Assembly (NCBI RefSeq): GCF_030766935.1
Contig: NZ_JASERL010000007.1
Location: 1 to 64,000 of the forward strand
Direction: 5' to 3'
Length of the DNA: 64,000 nucleotides
From: Streptomyces sp. KL109B
GTDB lineage: Bacteria > Actinomycetota > Actinomycetes > Streptomycetales > Streptomycetaceae
How positions within the stretch are numbered: position 1 is the stretch's first letter; every line of letters begins with the position of its first letter. Shown here one piece after another: positions 25,601-33,647 of this stretch. The translations under genes and the position numbers were made by a program. The notes under the pieces are model-generated. The model worked only from the letters and a program-made list of their open reading frames with translations. It did no database searches and was not told where the DNA came from.

Positions 25601-27017
25601 GGGTCGGGTCGTGCTGCCCGGCCGGCGTCGGTTCCGGAGTCGGGGTGGACGCCGGGTCGGGTGTGCGCGCGTCGGCCTCGGCGCGGGCGTGCGGGATGGG
25701 CTGCTGCTGGTCGGTGGACGCGGCGGCGGGCGCGGCCTGTTCGCTGCCCTGGTGTTGCGGGCTCGGCGACGCGTCCGGCGTGGCGTGTGATCCGCTCGGG
25801 GGCCCGGAGGGCGAGGAGCCCGGTGTCGTCGACGAGGCCGGGGAACCTGTCGCCTCGGTGTGAGCGGTGGACTGCGCCGCCGCCTGCTGCTCGTGATAGC
25901 CGGCGTCGAACGGAGTCAGCGGGCGGTCGGACGACGGCGCGGGAGAAGGAGCGGGCGTCGAGGCGGCGTCGCTCCCCGAGCCCGCCTGGGTCCCAACTCC
26001 CGTGGCGACAGAGCCCGTGTGCGCGCCGCCGGCGCCGCCGGACGGGCTGCCTCCGGTGCCCCCGGCGGCGGAGTCTGCGGGCTCCGCATGACTCTCGCCG
26101 ACCCGGGCGCCGCCACCCGACCCAGCGTTGGAACCGGACGACGTCGGCCTGCCTCCGTCGCTACTTGCAACAGAACCAGCACCATTCGCCGCGGAGTCGC
26201 CCGCACCAGAACCGGAGTCGGAGCTGGGACTGGAGCCGGCATCGGTGTCCGTCCCTGACGGCGAGGAGCCGTCGCCGGCCGCGCTGTCCAGCCCACCGCG
26301 CGCGTGGTGCCCCGCCCGGCCCCCGCCCCCGTCACGCAGCGACTCGCCCAGCGTGGAACCGAAGTTGTCGAACCCGTCCTTGACCGCCGACTTCCCCGCG
26401 CTCGCCGTACGCCCGAGGTTGTAGCCGTCCTGCGCCCCGAAGTTCTGGTTGACCGTCTGCGCGACCAGGTCCTTTGACATCTCCTCCAGCGCCGAGACGA
26501 ACGGCTCCTTCACCGCCTCCAACGCCGCCTCGAGGAGCGCCTGCGCCGCCTCCTTCAAAATCTTGCGCACCGCGACCCGGGTCACCTGCGTCAACGCCGC
26601 CGACGCCGCCCCCGAAATCCCGAACGTCACCACCGCCGTCGCCGCCGCCACCGCGATCTGGATCGCCAGCACGGTGAGTTGGATGATGACGGCGATCTTC
26701 ATGCCGATGATCAGGATCGCCGCGACATCGAAGACCTGCGCGATCACCTCGGCCGCCTGCCGCGCGTCGTCCAGATACCCGGACCCGCCCGAGAAGTCCT
26801 GCCACTTCTCGACGAACGCGTCGACCGCCTCGCCGTAGTTGTCCGACGTGACGTTCCCCGCCGACTTCACCGCGGCCGTCTGGATGTCGGCGACCTGCGC
26901 CCCGAAATCCCGCCACGTCGCCGCGCACTGCATCATGTGGTCCTCGTTGGCCGTCGGCCAGTCGAAGCCCAGCATCTCCAGCAGCCACGCCAACTCGTCA
27001 GGCAGCATCATCGCCAC
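22611..27017 (-). CDS. WXG100-like polymorphic toxin with two toxin domains
   Basis: A 1468-residue protein of CpnT-like design. Residues 1-230 form a helical WXG100-like secretion domain (LGFDWPTANED near 16-26) with hydrophobic helices. About 230-720 is a Ser/Thr/Pro-rich linker. A papain-like glutamine-deamidase-type domain spans about 720-930, with Cys808 (NNCLDN), His899 (GHAFNV) and Asp914 (WVDHQTG). A charged coiled coil (about 1040-1130) follows. The C-terminal ~220 residues look like a nucleic-acid deaminase: HSE (His1329, Glu1331), then EPC (Cys1356) and SNCADLL (Cys1368). GTG 27017 is preferred (GGGGGA upstream); ATG 27011 is also possible. Followed by the P-loop/SUKH gene. Domain calls rest on motifs only. 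Confidence 0.85.
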   Translation of the reverse strand: MAMMLPDELAWLLEMLGFDWPTANEDHMMQCAATWRDFGAQVADIQTAAVKSAGNVTSDNYGEAVDAFVEKWQDFSGGSGYLDDARQAAEVIAQVFDVAAILIIGMKIAVIIQLTVLAIQIAVAAATAVVTFGISGAASAALTQVTRVAVRKILKEAAQALLEAALEAVKEPFVSALEEMSKDLVAQTVNQNFGAQDGYNLGRTASAGKSAVKDGFDNFGSTLGESLRDGGGGRAGHHARGGLDSAAGDGSSPSGTDTDAGSSPSSDSGSGAGDSAANGAGSVASSDGGRPTSSGSNAGSGGGARVGESHAEPADSAAGGTGGSPSGGAGGAHTGSVATGVGTQAGSGSDAASTPAPSPAPSSDRPLTPFDAGYHEQQAAAQSTAHTEATGSPASSTTPGSSPSGPPSGSHATPDASPSPQHQGSEQAAPAAASTDQQQPIPHARAEADARTPDPASTPTPEPTPAGQHDPTRTINTSSESAPTHDPNNPPSQAPSPTPGSDQTTATDPRTQTPQPITPTTPTTPTGTPAPTGASTPTTAPGLPPNQTTGPHTGHDSHTPTRTSTPTFHAQSTTATATETPTPTRQTPAPTPTPHSDANPTAQAPNQAPPHTAPATPTTPAPGPSRPATPTPQPRTDTPHRTTPAPDRPTSTRPTPAPTPTPTRPTPTPASQTNPNPHTHTHTHPQTPAPGPTGIYTVPTPNQVPNGTNSTSPQAGSTPPASPPTTPPTPNRPAPLSQGQSLQDLRDRLYQEPHGGLRPPAEADQQAVADAVPRNPDGTPKRHPSLSGLWARLINDHGINQPGRSNNCLDNARAGLSTWFGNPQVSAPRSPDLNPDGTPDRHSPERDSYNNLDAWAGRPQIWAGSDHPNPYARIAHHLQDAGPGSAAVVGVQWPGGGGHAFNVYNDNGRITWVDHQTGEISPNPIHTGATDVRYVPFDPGGQLMDAPWEKQQQDETASPSKDGADSTKPDPTSTSTAATSTSTATAPTPTPTPAAATTPAPADYGAPSPQPAGGNGSSGGTPPAPTAPSPGNSRPHPVREGPGQRLMGLTPEGVAEVDAQRAQAHDEAAARPRQLAEEADQRAERAQGLAEKARARGDDARADKWEGTREKAERAAEDARARIEASRPEPLQDDEREGLPPDAAQDRLRESHPVYRIEHDEVDRLLNEWADPEHPDARDNISPLAQVLRTADGESHPNAAPRKPTTFTRDGLARALPGFSQLNRGEQMHVVSTLARLSQSVHHEYGVGNNPGESHDKNSPIGGLKARIERLPQGVQEKADELGLGQTPHIPDLGGVNYAVIEVERNGVVEYVVDSSVPQGEDISPKPKHSEDHLLDWIKDNPEYEVRGLYTEREPCGEDRGGRGSSNCADLLGRRLGKDVPVYYSTAYRAHPSRAQEREEYRDAHREEFKKQHNIEGSMDAAQRRAFDRQVMENVPLSRQEQQISSDFNRHIKDKTEGLWNLIAGQLR
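24962..25400 (+). repeat. G-rich tract on template strand of toxin gene
   Basis: Many runs of three to five G separated by one to three bases (for example 24962-24992) encode the toxin's Pro/Thr linker from the other strand. They match the G-quadruplex pattern on the transcribed strand. Confidence 0.6.
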
Positions 27018-27234
27018 GACGGCATCCCCCGAACCCCCCGTATGCCCGCGCCTCCTGACACCCCAACAGGCGCTATTTTGCCGCGAGTTTACCCAGACGA
27101 TCATCCAACAGCACACCCCCACCGGGCCCGTGCCCACCGGTCGCACACCTCGCTGTCAGTGGTCGGCCTTAAGGTGAGCAGGCACGTAATGGCGGGAACC
27201 GGGTCGGGAACCAGGACGGGAACCAAGGAGAGTC

Positions 27235-29997
27235 GTGAGCTGGCAGAACAGCCCGATGGGGGCGGCGCAGCAGCAGGTTGCGTACGAGCCGCATCCGTTC
27301 ATCGGCGGCCGTGCCTCCGCCCTGCGGCTGCTCGCGGCCTGGCGGGCCGCGGTTCCCGAGGCGCCGCGCGTCCTGCTGCTCACCGGGTCGCCGGGGTGCG
27401 GGAGTTCACGGCTGCTGACCGGGTTCCTGATGCTGTGCGACCCCGGCCACCGCGACCGCATCGACCTCTCACGCCTCGACCCGTGGACCGTCCCGCCGCC
27501 CCTGCCCGCGCCCGCCGTGCCGAGCGCCGCCGGGCTCACCCCGGCGCAGCTGCTGTGGGTGCTCGCCGACCACTACGGCATCGACGCCACGCGCGACGCG
27601 CAGGTGTACGAGGCGTTGGGCGCGGGTGAGCGCGTGATCGTCGTGCCCGATGTGGACCGGTCCGGTCCCGTGCGGGCGGGGCGCGGTGCCGAGCGGATGG
27701 CGCGGGAGCTGCTGGTGCCGCTGGCGGGGCTCGCCTCCGTACGCCTGCTCGCCGAGGTCCCGCGCGCGCAGGCCGCCGAGATCGCCGCCGCGCTGCCCGC
27801 CGGGACGGCGCAGGTCCTCGATCTCGACGCGCCCGAGCACGCCGACCTGCACGGCCTGACCCTGCACATGCAGGCCGTGCTCGATCCGGCGTTCGGGGCG
27901 CCCCGGCTGCCGTTCACCGAGGATCCGCAGATGCGGGCCTGGCTGGCGCAGGGCCTGGCGGCTCGTATCGGCACGGGCGCTGGTGGCAGCCGCCTCACCG
28001 CCCAACTGGCGGTGTCCGCGCACTTGTTGGCGCCGAACCCGCCGCCCAACGCATCCCTCTTCCCTTCCGGCCCCGTCGAGGCCGTCGACATGCACGCCCA
28101 GCGGCTCGGCGCCGACCCTGCCCTCCTGCGCGCGATGCTCGCCCCGCTGGCGCTCGCCGAGGGGGACGGGTTGCCGGTGCCGTTGTGGGCGCCGCTGGCC
28201 TCGGCACTGGCCGACCGGGACCTGTCGCAGGACATCGCGAACGGGATGCTGCTGGCCGGACCGTTCGTGACGACGGTGAACGACGAGAACACGGCGGAAC
28301 CCTCCCTCGCCGCCCTCGCCCATCCGGCCCTCGGTGACGCGATCCGCGCCACGCTGCCCGACATCCGCGGCGCCCACCTGTGCCTCGCGATGGAACTGCT
28401 GGAGCGGGTCCCCGAAGAGGGCGGCTGGGAGAAGGCCGACGCCTACGTACGCGACGGTGTCGTCGGCCATCTCCTGGGTGCGGGCCACCTGCCGCGCCTG
28501 CTCAAGGATCCGTGGCTGATGGTGCACGCGGATCCGGTGGTGCTTCGGGCCGCGGTGGAGGAGGTGGCCGCCGCGGACGCCGGCGCGCGCGAGTCGCTGC
28601 CCGCTCCTGGGCGTACGTATCTGCGGATTGCCCCGGTGCTGACGCGTACGCAGGCGGGACCGGCGCAGCGGGCTCAGGTGCTCGCGGCGGCGCTGGAGGA
28701 GGACGGGCTCACGCAGTACGCGCGCGTGCTGGGCGCATCCGTGGGCTCCGCCGCCGATACGGACGAGCCGGACCCCGACGCTTCCCGGCCCGCCCCCACG
28801 GTGGGCCCGCAGCGCAGGGCTCCGCAGATCGGTGCCGCCCAGCCCACACCCACACCTGCGCCCACGCCCACGCCCACGCCCACGCCCACGGTGGTGGACT
28901 ACCCGTTGGCCCCACCCGAGCCGTCACCCGGACCGTCCGCGACGCCCCCTCAGCCGCAGCAGCCGACCCCCCTTCCCGCCCCCGCCACGCCGGCGTCCCG
29001 CCCCGCCACCGGCCCGGGCAACACCGCGGTCTTCACGTACGTCGACCCGCGCACCGGCCAGGAGGCGTACGTCACGGCCGTCTCGACTCCCGGGAAGCCC
29101 CCGGCCGAGTACCAGGGCATGGCGCAATTGGGCGAGTTGAGGGTGCCCGTGGACAACGTCGTAGCGATCCACACCGACCTGTGCCCCGGCTACTTCCCCG
29201 GCGGCTATACGGCGAACGTCCTCAACACCACGTTCCCCAGGGCCAAGCAGTCCCACGCGCACCCCTACGGCTGGGATCCCGCCTCCCGCGCCGAGGGGAT
29301 CACGGCGCTCACCTCGCACGCCCAGCTGATGGCACAACTGGCCGGCCAGCCGGCGCCGCCGCAGCCCTCCCGCGCCCCACTCCCCCACCCCGTACCACCC
29401 ACGCACGTCCTGCCGGACGCGGAGCTGGGCCCCCTGCTCACGCAGGTCTTCGGCGAGCAACGGGTCCGCCGCTACGCTCCCCAACTCCTGGCCACCGCCG
29501 CGCTCCCGGAAGCGACGCGCGCCACGCTCACCACCGCGGGCATCCCCGCCGACGTCCCCCTCTTCTTCCTCGCGGACACGGACGACCCCGGCGTTCCCCC
29601 GGTGATGGGCGGCATGTTCGCGGACGTGCGCACCCATCTCATCGGCACGGGCGTGCAGTTGGCCCCCGACGCGGCGAACACCCTGGCCACGTACACGCGT
29701 ATCGGCACGGACGGGGTGTACGTGATCGCGGTGCAGCGGGACAGCGGCCAGGTCTGGGCGGCGATGCCGCTCGACGGCCGCCTCCAGTACGTGAACTCCT
29801 CGGTCGCCGCGTTCGCGTACTCCCTCGCGACCCTCTACGCGACGCGCGGCCACATGGTCGACGCGGACCCGCACCTGGCGGGCAACATCGTCGCCGACCT
29901 CCAGTCCCGCCTCCTGGCCATCGACCCGAACGCCCTGGCCGAGCCGAACCACTGGTGGTCGCTGGTCATCGAGCAGATGTGGCACGGCCTGTTCTGA
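27235..29997 (+). CDS. Fused P-loop + deaminase-like + SUKH-4-like protein
   Basis: A 920-residue intact fusion of the two genes found separately at 17097-19025. Residues 15-160 hold a P-loop-type fold with GSPGCGSS at 51-58 (lysine replaced by Ser) and a Walker-B-like VIVVPDVD at 134-141. A helical region continues to about 510, then a PTPTP linker. A deaminase-like segment at about 598-700 has VVAIHTDLCPGYFPGGYT, with degenerate catalytic residues, and the SUKH-4-like domain ends WWSLVIEQMWHGLF. Start GTG 27235 follows AAGGAG. It is divergent from the toxin and may be an extra immunity or regulatory protein; that role is inference. Confidence 0.75.
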   Translation: MSWQNSPMGAAQQQVAYEPHPFIGGRASALRLLAAWRAAVPEAPRVLLLTGSPGCGSSRLLTGFLMLCDPGHRDRIDLSRLDPWTVPPPLPAPAVPSAAGLTPAQLLWVLADHYGIDATRDAQVYEALGAGERVIVVPDVDRSGPVRAGRGAERMARELLVPLAGLASVRLLAEVPRAQAAEIAAALPAGTAQVLDLDAPEHADLHGLTLHMQAVLDPAFGAPRLPFTEDPQMRAWLAQGLAARIGTGAGGSRLTAQLAVSAHLLAPNPPPNASLFPSGPVEAVDMHAQRLGADPALLRAMLAPLALAEGDGLPVPLWAPLASALADRDLSQDIANGMLLAGPFVTTVNDENTAEPSLAALAHPALGDAIRATLPDIRGAHLCLAMELLERVPEEGGWEKADAYVRDGVVGHLLGAGHLPRLLKDPWLMVHADPVVLRAAVEEVAAADAGARESLPAPGRTYLRIAPVLTRTQAGPAQRAQVLAAALEEDGLTQYARVLGASVGSAADTDEPDPDASRPAPTVGPQRRAPQIGAAQPTPTPAPTPTPTPTPTVVDYPLAPPEPSPGPSATPPQPQQPTPLPAPATPASRPATGPGNTAVFTYVDPRTGQEAYVTAVSTPGKPPAEYQGMAQLGELRVPVDNVVAIHTDLCPGYFPGGYTANVLNTTFPRAKQSHAHPYGWDPASRAEGITALTSHAQLMAQLAGQPAPPQPSRAPLPHPVPPTHVLPDAELGPLLTQVFGEQRVRRYAPQLLATAALPEATRATLTTAGIPADVPLFFLADTDDPGVPPVMGGMFADVRTHLIGTGVQLAPDAANTLATYTRIGTDGVYVIAVQRDSGQVWAAMPLDGRLQYVNSSVAAFAYSLATLYATRGHMVDADPHLAGNIVADLQSRLLAIDPNALAEPNHWWSLVIEQMWHGLF
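28851..28891 (+). repeat. CCCACG repeats coding Pro-Thr linker
   Basis: Short 6-bp units encode a PTPTPTPT linker joining the P-loop and deaminase-like halves of the fusion protein. Confidence 0.8.
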
Positions 29998-30017
29998 CCG
30001 CCACCGCCCGCACGGTC

Positions 30018-30139
30018 GTCGAGCCCGCTGCCGCCGCGTACGCCTGCGTGGTCCCCGGTCGAGCCCGCTGCCGCCCACGTACGCCTGCGTGGTCAGCGGT
30101 CGAGCCCGCTGCCGCCCACGTACGCCTGCGTGATCAGCG
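30018..30139. repeat. Three ~41-bp direct repeats
   Basis: Three near-identical units starting GTCGAGCCCGCTGCCGCC lie at about 30018, 30058 and 30099, between the convergent genes ending at 29997 and 30134. The last unit overlaps the end of the minus-strand gene. Each contains a small ACGCctGCGT inverted repeat. Confidence 0.8.
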
Positions 30140-30754
30140 GCTCGACTCCCATAGCCGGGGCCCCGACCGCCAAGGGCAGTTGACCCGTACGACCGACTGG
30201 TCGGTGAACGTCAGGTCGCAGGCGTCGGAACCGGCCTGGGGCTGGTGCGTGACCGAGAGAAGGTCGTGCGCCGGAACGGTCAAGCCGGGTTCCGTCGCGC
30301 CCAGTTGGTCGCCGCGTCGTGAACGCTGTACGTAGACCAGCATCGCGTCCCGATCCGTCAGCAACAGGACCGTAGCCGCGTCGGTGGTCGGGACCCGCGG
30401 GTACAGCGCCGAAGCGAAGCGGCCGGCGAGGCTGCCGCGCCCGCCCGTGAGGGGTTTTCCGGCGCGGCGGGTGCGGTTGCGATGCAGCCACCAGAACGGG
30501 TCGAGGTCCGGGGCGAAGATGTCGTAGAGCCGGAAGCCCCCCCAGACGCCGCGCTTGAACCCGGCCCAGCGGTCGCCGGGCAGCCGTTGGCCGACGAGGA
30601 CTCGGGGCCTGTGCCGCCGCGCGGGCCTGCGCAGCCGGGGGCCCGGCCGGACCACGGTCGCCGCGTGGACGCGGGTGCCCGGGGGCAGGGCGGCCACGGC
30701 GCGCTGCTCGATGTCGGAGTGGGCCGGGCCGCTGAGGAGGTTCCCGGGGCTCAT
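30134..30754 (-). CDS. Unknown-family protein (DGSW family, divergent member)
   Basis: A 206-residue soluble basic protein. It shares a pattern with the proteins at 35628, 61173 and 61887: a GG-x-SLAGRFASAL helix near 105-115, a strand with LVYVQRS, and a final strand pair LTFTDQSVVRVN (others have GFxDGSW). ATG 30754 overlaps the previous stop (ATGA), so it is coupled to the WXG gene at 30751. Family function unknown; the recurring link to WXG genes suggests a T7SS accessory or chaperone role. Confidence 0.65.
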   Translation of the reverse strand: MSPGNLLSGPAHSDIEQRAVAALPPGTRVHAATVVRPGPRLRRPARRHRPRVLVGQRLPGDRWAGFKRGVWGGFRLYDIFAPDLDPFWWLHRNRTRRAGKPLTGGRGSLAGRFASALYPRVPTTDAATVLLLTDRDAMLVYVQRSRRGDQLGATEPGLTVPAHDLLSVTHQPQAGSDACDLTFTDQSVVRVNCPWRSGPRLWESSR

Positions 30755-31773
30755 CCGAACACGTCCTGCACCGGGCGCTGCTGCGCGGGGATCTGTTCAC
30801 CGACACGATCCCGGAAGGATTCCGGTTCGGGGCGGTTCGCGTACTGCTGCTCCTGCGGGGTCTTCGGCTCCTCGCCGTCCGGTGTCTGGTGGGCGACGTC
30901 CCAGGTGTGGTCGCCCATGCGGACGTAATCGAGCCCTGTGGTCTCGTGCAGGGTGCGCTCGGCGCCCTCCGCCGCCGCGGAGACCTTCGCGCCGACATCC
31001 ACACCCGTGGCGTCTTTGAGCATGTCGTTGGCGAGCGGTGCGGCGTCCATGGCGGCTCCACCGAGGTGTGCGCCGAGGGCGGCCTTGACGGGGAACTTCA
31101 CCGCGTTCTTGACGATCTTGTAGTTCTTGTCCTTGTGCCGCCACGCCCGTTTGGCCGCCACGCGCAGCTTTCGCAGCTTGCGCAGCGCGCGCATCTTCTC
31201 GGCGAGGCTCTTGAGCTTCTCGGCGAGCTTGGCAGTGATGCGGGCGGCCTTCATGACCCGGCTCGCCGTTCCGGCCGCTCCGATCAGCGGGCCCACGGCC
31301 GCCCCGACTCCCGCCGTCAGGACGGCGACGATGGCGGCCGTGGCCGCCGCGGCCAGCAGCGCTTCGACGATCTCGACGACCAGGTCGAGCATCACCTGCT
31401 CTGCCTCCGCGCAGCTCTCTGCCGCCATTTCGAGCAGCTCGGCCACGGTCGTCATGTCCTCGGCCTCACCGCGCAAGGCCTCCTCGAACGCGGCGAGTTT
31501 GCCGCTGAAGGCCTCCGAGGCGTCACCTGTCCACGACGCGACGAGCGTCTTGCGCTCAGCCTCCAGGTCGTCGACGACTCCCTGCATGTCACGGGCGGCG
31601 GAACGCCATTCCGCCGCGGTCTGCGCCAGGAGTTCGTTGTCCCCGCTGACCTTCTCGATGAGGTCGTCGAGGCCGAGCTGTTTGACGGCGCCGCGGATGG
31701 TGGAGTCCAGCGCGTCGGCGAGCGGGTTGCTCCAGTCGACGGAGAACCCGATGCGGTCGAGTACGTCGGGCAT
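30751..31773 (-). CDS. WXG100-domain protein with FG tail
   Basis: A 340-residue protein. The WXG100 helical hairpin spans about 45-140 with the WTG turn at 81-83. A hydrophobic stretch (about 130-165) comes next, then a basic helical region, and a polar C-terminus ending QDVFG. The start ATG overlaps the preceding stop by one base (TGATG). It is in a coupled run with the 104-residue WXG protein upstream and the DGSW-family gene downstream. Probable T7SS substrate; no toxin motif is visible. Confidence 0.75.
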   Translation of the reverse strand: MPDVLDRIGFSVDWSNPLADALDSTIRGAVKQLGLDDLIEKVSGDNELLAQTAAEWRSAARDMQGVVDDLEAERKTLVASWTGDASEAFSGKLAAFEEALRGEAEDMTTVAELLEMAAESCAEAEQVMLDLVVEIVEALLAAAATAAIVAVLTAGVGAAVGPLIGAAGTASRVMKAARITAKLAEKLKSLAEKMRALRKLRKLRVAAKRAWRHKDKNYKIVKNAVKFPVKAALGAHLGGAAMDAAPLANDMLKDATGVDVGAKVSAAAEGAERTLHETTGLDYVRMGDHTWDVAHQTPDGEEPKTPQEQQYANRPEPESFRDRVGEQIPAQQRPVQDVFG

Positions 31774-32087
31774 CAGGACGCCCCGCCGAACATCTGGGTC
31801 TGGGCTTCCTCGCCCTGGTCATAGGCGTCGGCCGAGTCGCGGACCGTTTCAGAGATGACGGTCAGGGCGTCCTGGACATCCTTGAGGTCATTGATCGCTT
31901 CCTCGGACTGCTTGTCGTAGTCGGCCTTGAGCTCGTCCGACTCGGGAAGCTTTCCGAAGGTCTGCGCGTGGAGATCGAGCGGAGCCAGTCTCCTTCGAAT
32001 GCCCTCGGCTTTCCCTGCGGCCTGTTCGGCCGCTTGCGCGTAACGACGAAGCGCAGAGCTCTCTACGTCAAAGCCGGCCCCGGACAT
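31773..32087 (-). CDS. Small WXG100-like (Esx-type) protein
   Basis: A 104-residue two-helix protein of Esx size. No WXG triplet is present in the turn (a TFGKLPESDEL loop at 43-53 instead). A YxxxE motif (YDQGE, 89-93) follows the second helix, matching the mycobacterial T7SS export signal YxxxD/E, and MFG lies near the end (99-101). It is directly upstream of and overlaps the WXG gene at 30751, the usual arrangement of a secretion heterodimer. ATG 32087 has a GA-rich ribosome-binding site. Confidence 0.75.
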   Translation of the reverse strand: MSGAGFDVESSALRRYAQAAEQAAGKAEGIRRRLAPLDLHAQTFGKLPESDELKADYDKQSEEAINDLKDVQDALTVISETVRDSADAYDQGEEAQTQMFGGAS

Positions 32088-32277
32088 GAGCCCCCTCTGG
32101 TTGCGGATTTCGCCGCAAAATTACCTTGATCAATCCTGGGTTCCTAGGATCCTAGGAACCACTCCCGCGCGCCACAAGGCTGCGCCCTGTGGTGCGTGTC
32201 ACGACCAACGGGGCGTGGGTGGCGCCCAGTTGAGGCACGCCTTACGCCATGACCGCCCTCTACGCCATGACCGTCTC

Positions 32278-32919
32278 CTACGCCATAACCGTCTCCTGCG
32301 GCACGGCCTCCCCCGGCGTGAACGTCAGACTCCTCAGCACTGCCGCCACCACCTCGCAGTACTCCTCCCAGTGGTCCGTGCTGGGCGTGCTGAAGGTGAG
32401 CACGATCATGTCCTGGGCGCCGGGCACGGCGTCGCGCGGGACCGGGACGTAGGCCTGGATCTCGGCGACCTCCACCGGCAGGTCCTCGCCGTTCGTGGTC
32501 AGTTCGGCCGGGATGTGCAAGGAGGCACTCTGCTCGAAGACCAGCACCGCCCGGCCGCACGGCAGGTCCCAGATCCGGACGGCGTCGGAGCCGTGCTCAC
32601 GCGCCATCACCTCGCCGATACCGATCACCGCGGTCTCCGGGTCACGATGGGCCAGGGGGTGGCGGGCGATCAGCAGGGTGCCGCTCGACAGGTCGTCGTC
32701 GATGGTCACCAGGCATGTGGCGGCGTAGAAGACGTTGGCAGCCGAGAGGGTGGCGGAGGCGCGGGCGTATTCCGCGGCCATGGAGTCGAGTTGGGCCTCG
32801 GTGAGGACGGTGCCGGCCCGGTCGCCCGCTCGGGCCGCGGCGTGGGTGCGGGCCTGGGCCGGGTCGAGGCCCGGGACGATCTCCTGGAAGAACGGGGGTA
32901 TCTGGAAGGTGACGTTCAC
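32278..32919 (-). CDS. Unknown T7SS-associated protein (YVPxP family)
   Basis: A 213-residue soluble alpha-beta protein, paralogous to the 369-residue protein at 62616. Shared features are an N-terminal PPFF/PPFM segment, a central PCGxAV strand, AYVPVP/TYVPLP and a C-terminal EVxxxVLRSL/LRTI helix. It starts GTG in a GTGA overlap with the preceding membrane gene. The family is unknown to me; both copies sit beside WXG genes. The gap 32088-32277 shows no gene. Confidence 0.65.
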   Translation of the reverse strand: MNVTFQIPPFFQEIVPGLDPAQARTHAAARAGDRAGTVLTEAQLDSMAAEYARASATLSAANVFYAATCLVTIDDDLSSGTLLIARHPLAHRDPETAVIGIGEVMAREHGSDAVRIWDLPCGRAVLVFEQSASLHIPAELTTNGEDLPVEVAEIQAYVPVPRDAVPGAQDMIVLTFSTPSTDHWEEYCEVVAAVLRSLTFTPGEAVPQETVMA

Positions 32920-33638
32920 CGGTGGCTCCTTGGGCCGTAAGTGGGGCCGCCGTTCGGGCCGTCGCTCGGGGCGTCGTTCGGGCCGTCGCTCGGGCCGTCG
33001 TTCGGGCCGTCGCTCGGGTCGTCGCTCGGGCCGTCGTGGTGTGCTGCTCGGCGGTTGGTCCGCAGGGCGAGCAGGCCGAGTCCTGTCGCCGCGATCAGGA
33101 GGACGACACCGATGGCGGCCGGTGCGGCGAAGGGTTCACCATGGCGGGCGGCCGCGACGGCCTTCACCACCGCGCCCACACCGGGCAGACCGAGCACGAG
33201 GGTCAGCGCGAGCAGTGCGCCCGGATTGCCGGCCGTTCTCAACTCCTGGGCAGGAGCGTGCAGTTCGGGGGAGCCGGGAGAGGGAGGGAGGAAGCCGCCC
33301 GGAGGAGCCGACGAAGGAAGAGGGGTCGAGGGAGGCGGCGCGTACGTCCGCGTGGAGCGCAGCACCAGGTAGCGCGGTTGCGCCCGGAAGCCGTCGACGC
33401 GCACGAGCTCGTACCCGTACTGTCGGGCGGTCCACAGCGTCTGCTCCATGGACCAGCCCGTACCGGAGGCCAGAACCCGCACCTCCGGCCTGCCGTCCAG
33501 GGACCTGAGCACCTCCTGGCGGCGCTTCTCCCGCGTGGCGGCGGAGCCGATGTGCGTGTGGTGGAAGAAGAAGGGGAGGGCGACGAGGGTGCCGACCCCG
33601 AGGGCGAGGGCGGCGAGGATCAGGATGGTGCTCAACAT
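32916..33638 (-). CDS. Membrane protein with DGPSDGPN tail repeats
   Basis: A 240-residue protein. An N-terminal transmembrane helix (about 3-25) precedes a soluble region, and two further helices lie at about 140-160 and 170-190. A C-terminal low-complexity tail of DGP-S/N repeats is encoded by 12-bp units at 32941-33045. Coupled (GTGA) to the downstream gene and 9 bp after the WXG gene at 33648. No function assigned. Confidence 0.65.
   Translation of the reverse strand: MLSTILILAALALGVGTLVALPFFFHHTHIGSAATREKRRQEVLRSLDGRPEVRVLASGTGWSMEQTLWTARQYGYELVRVDGFRAQPRYLVLRSTRTYAPPPSTPLPSSAPPGGFLPPSPGSPELHAPAQELRTAGNPGALLALTLVLGLPGVGAVVKAVAAARHGEPFAAPAAIGVVLLIAATGLGLLALRTNRRAAHHDGPSDDPSDGPNDGPSDGPNDAPSDGPNGGPTYGPRSHR
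32941..33045 (-). repeat. 12-bp coding minisatellite
   Basis: About eight units of CGGGCCGTCGCT/CGTT encode DGPS/DGPN repeats at the end of the membrane protein. Confidence 0.8.
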
Positions 33639-33647
33639 GCCGTTCCC

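Noticed and set aside
24934..25863. Gly/Val/Trp-rich plus-strand frames over the toxin linker
   Set aside because: Antisense of Pro/Thr codons; low complexity in all frames.
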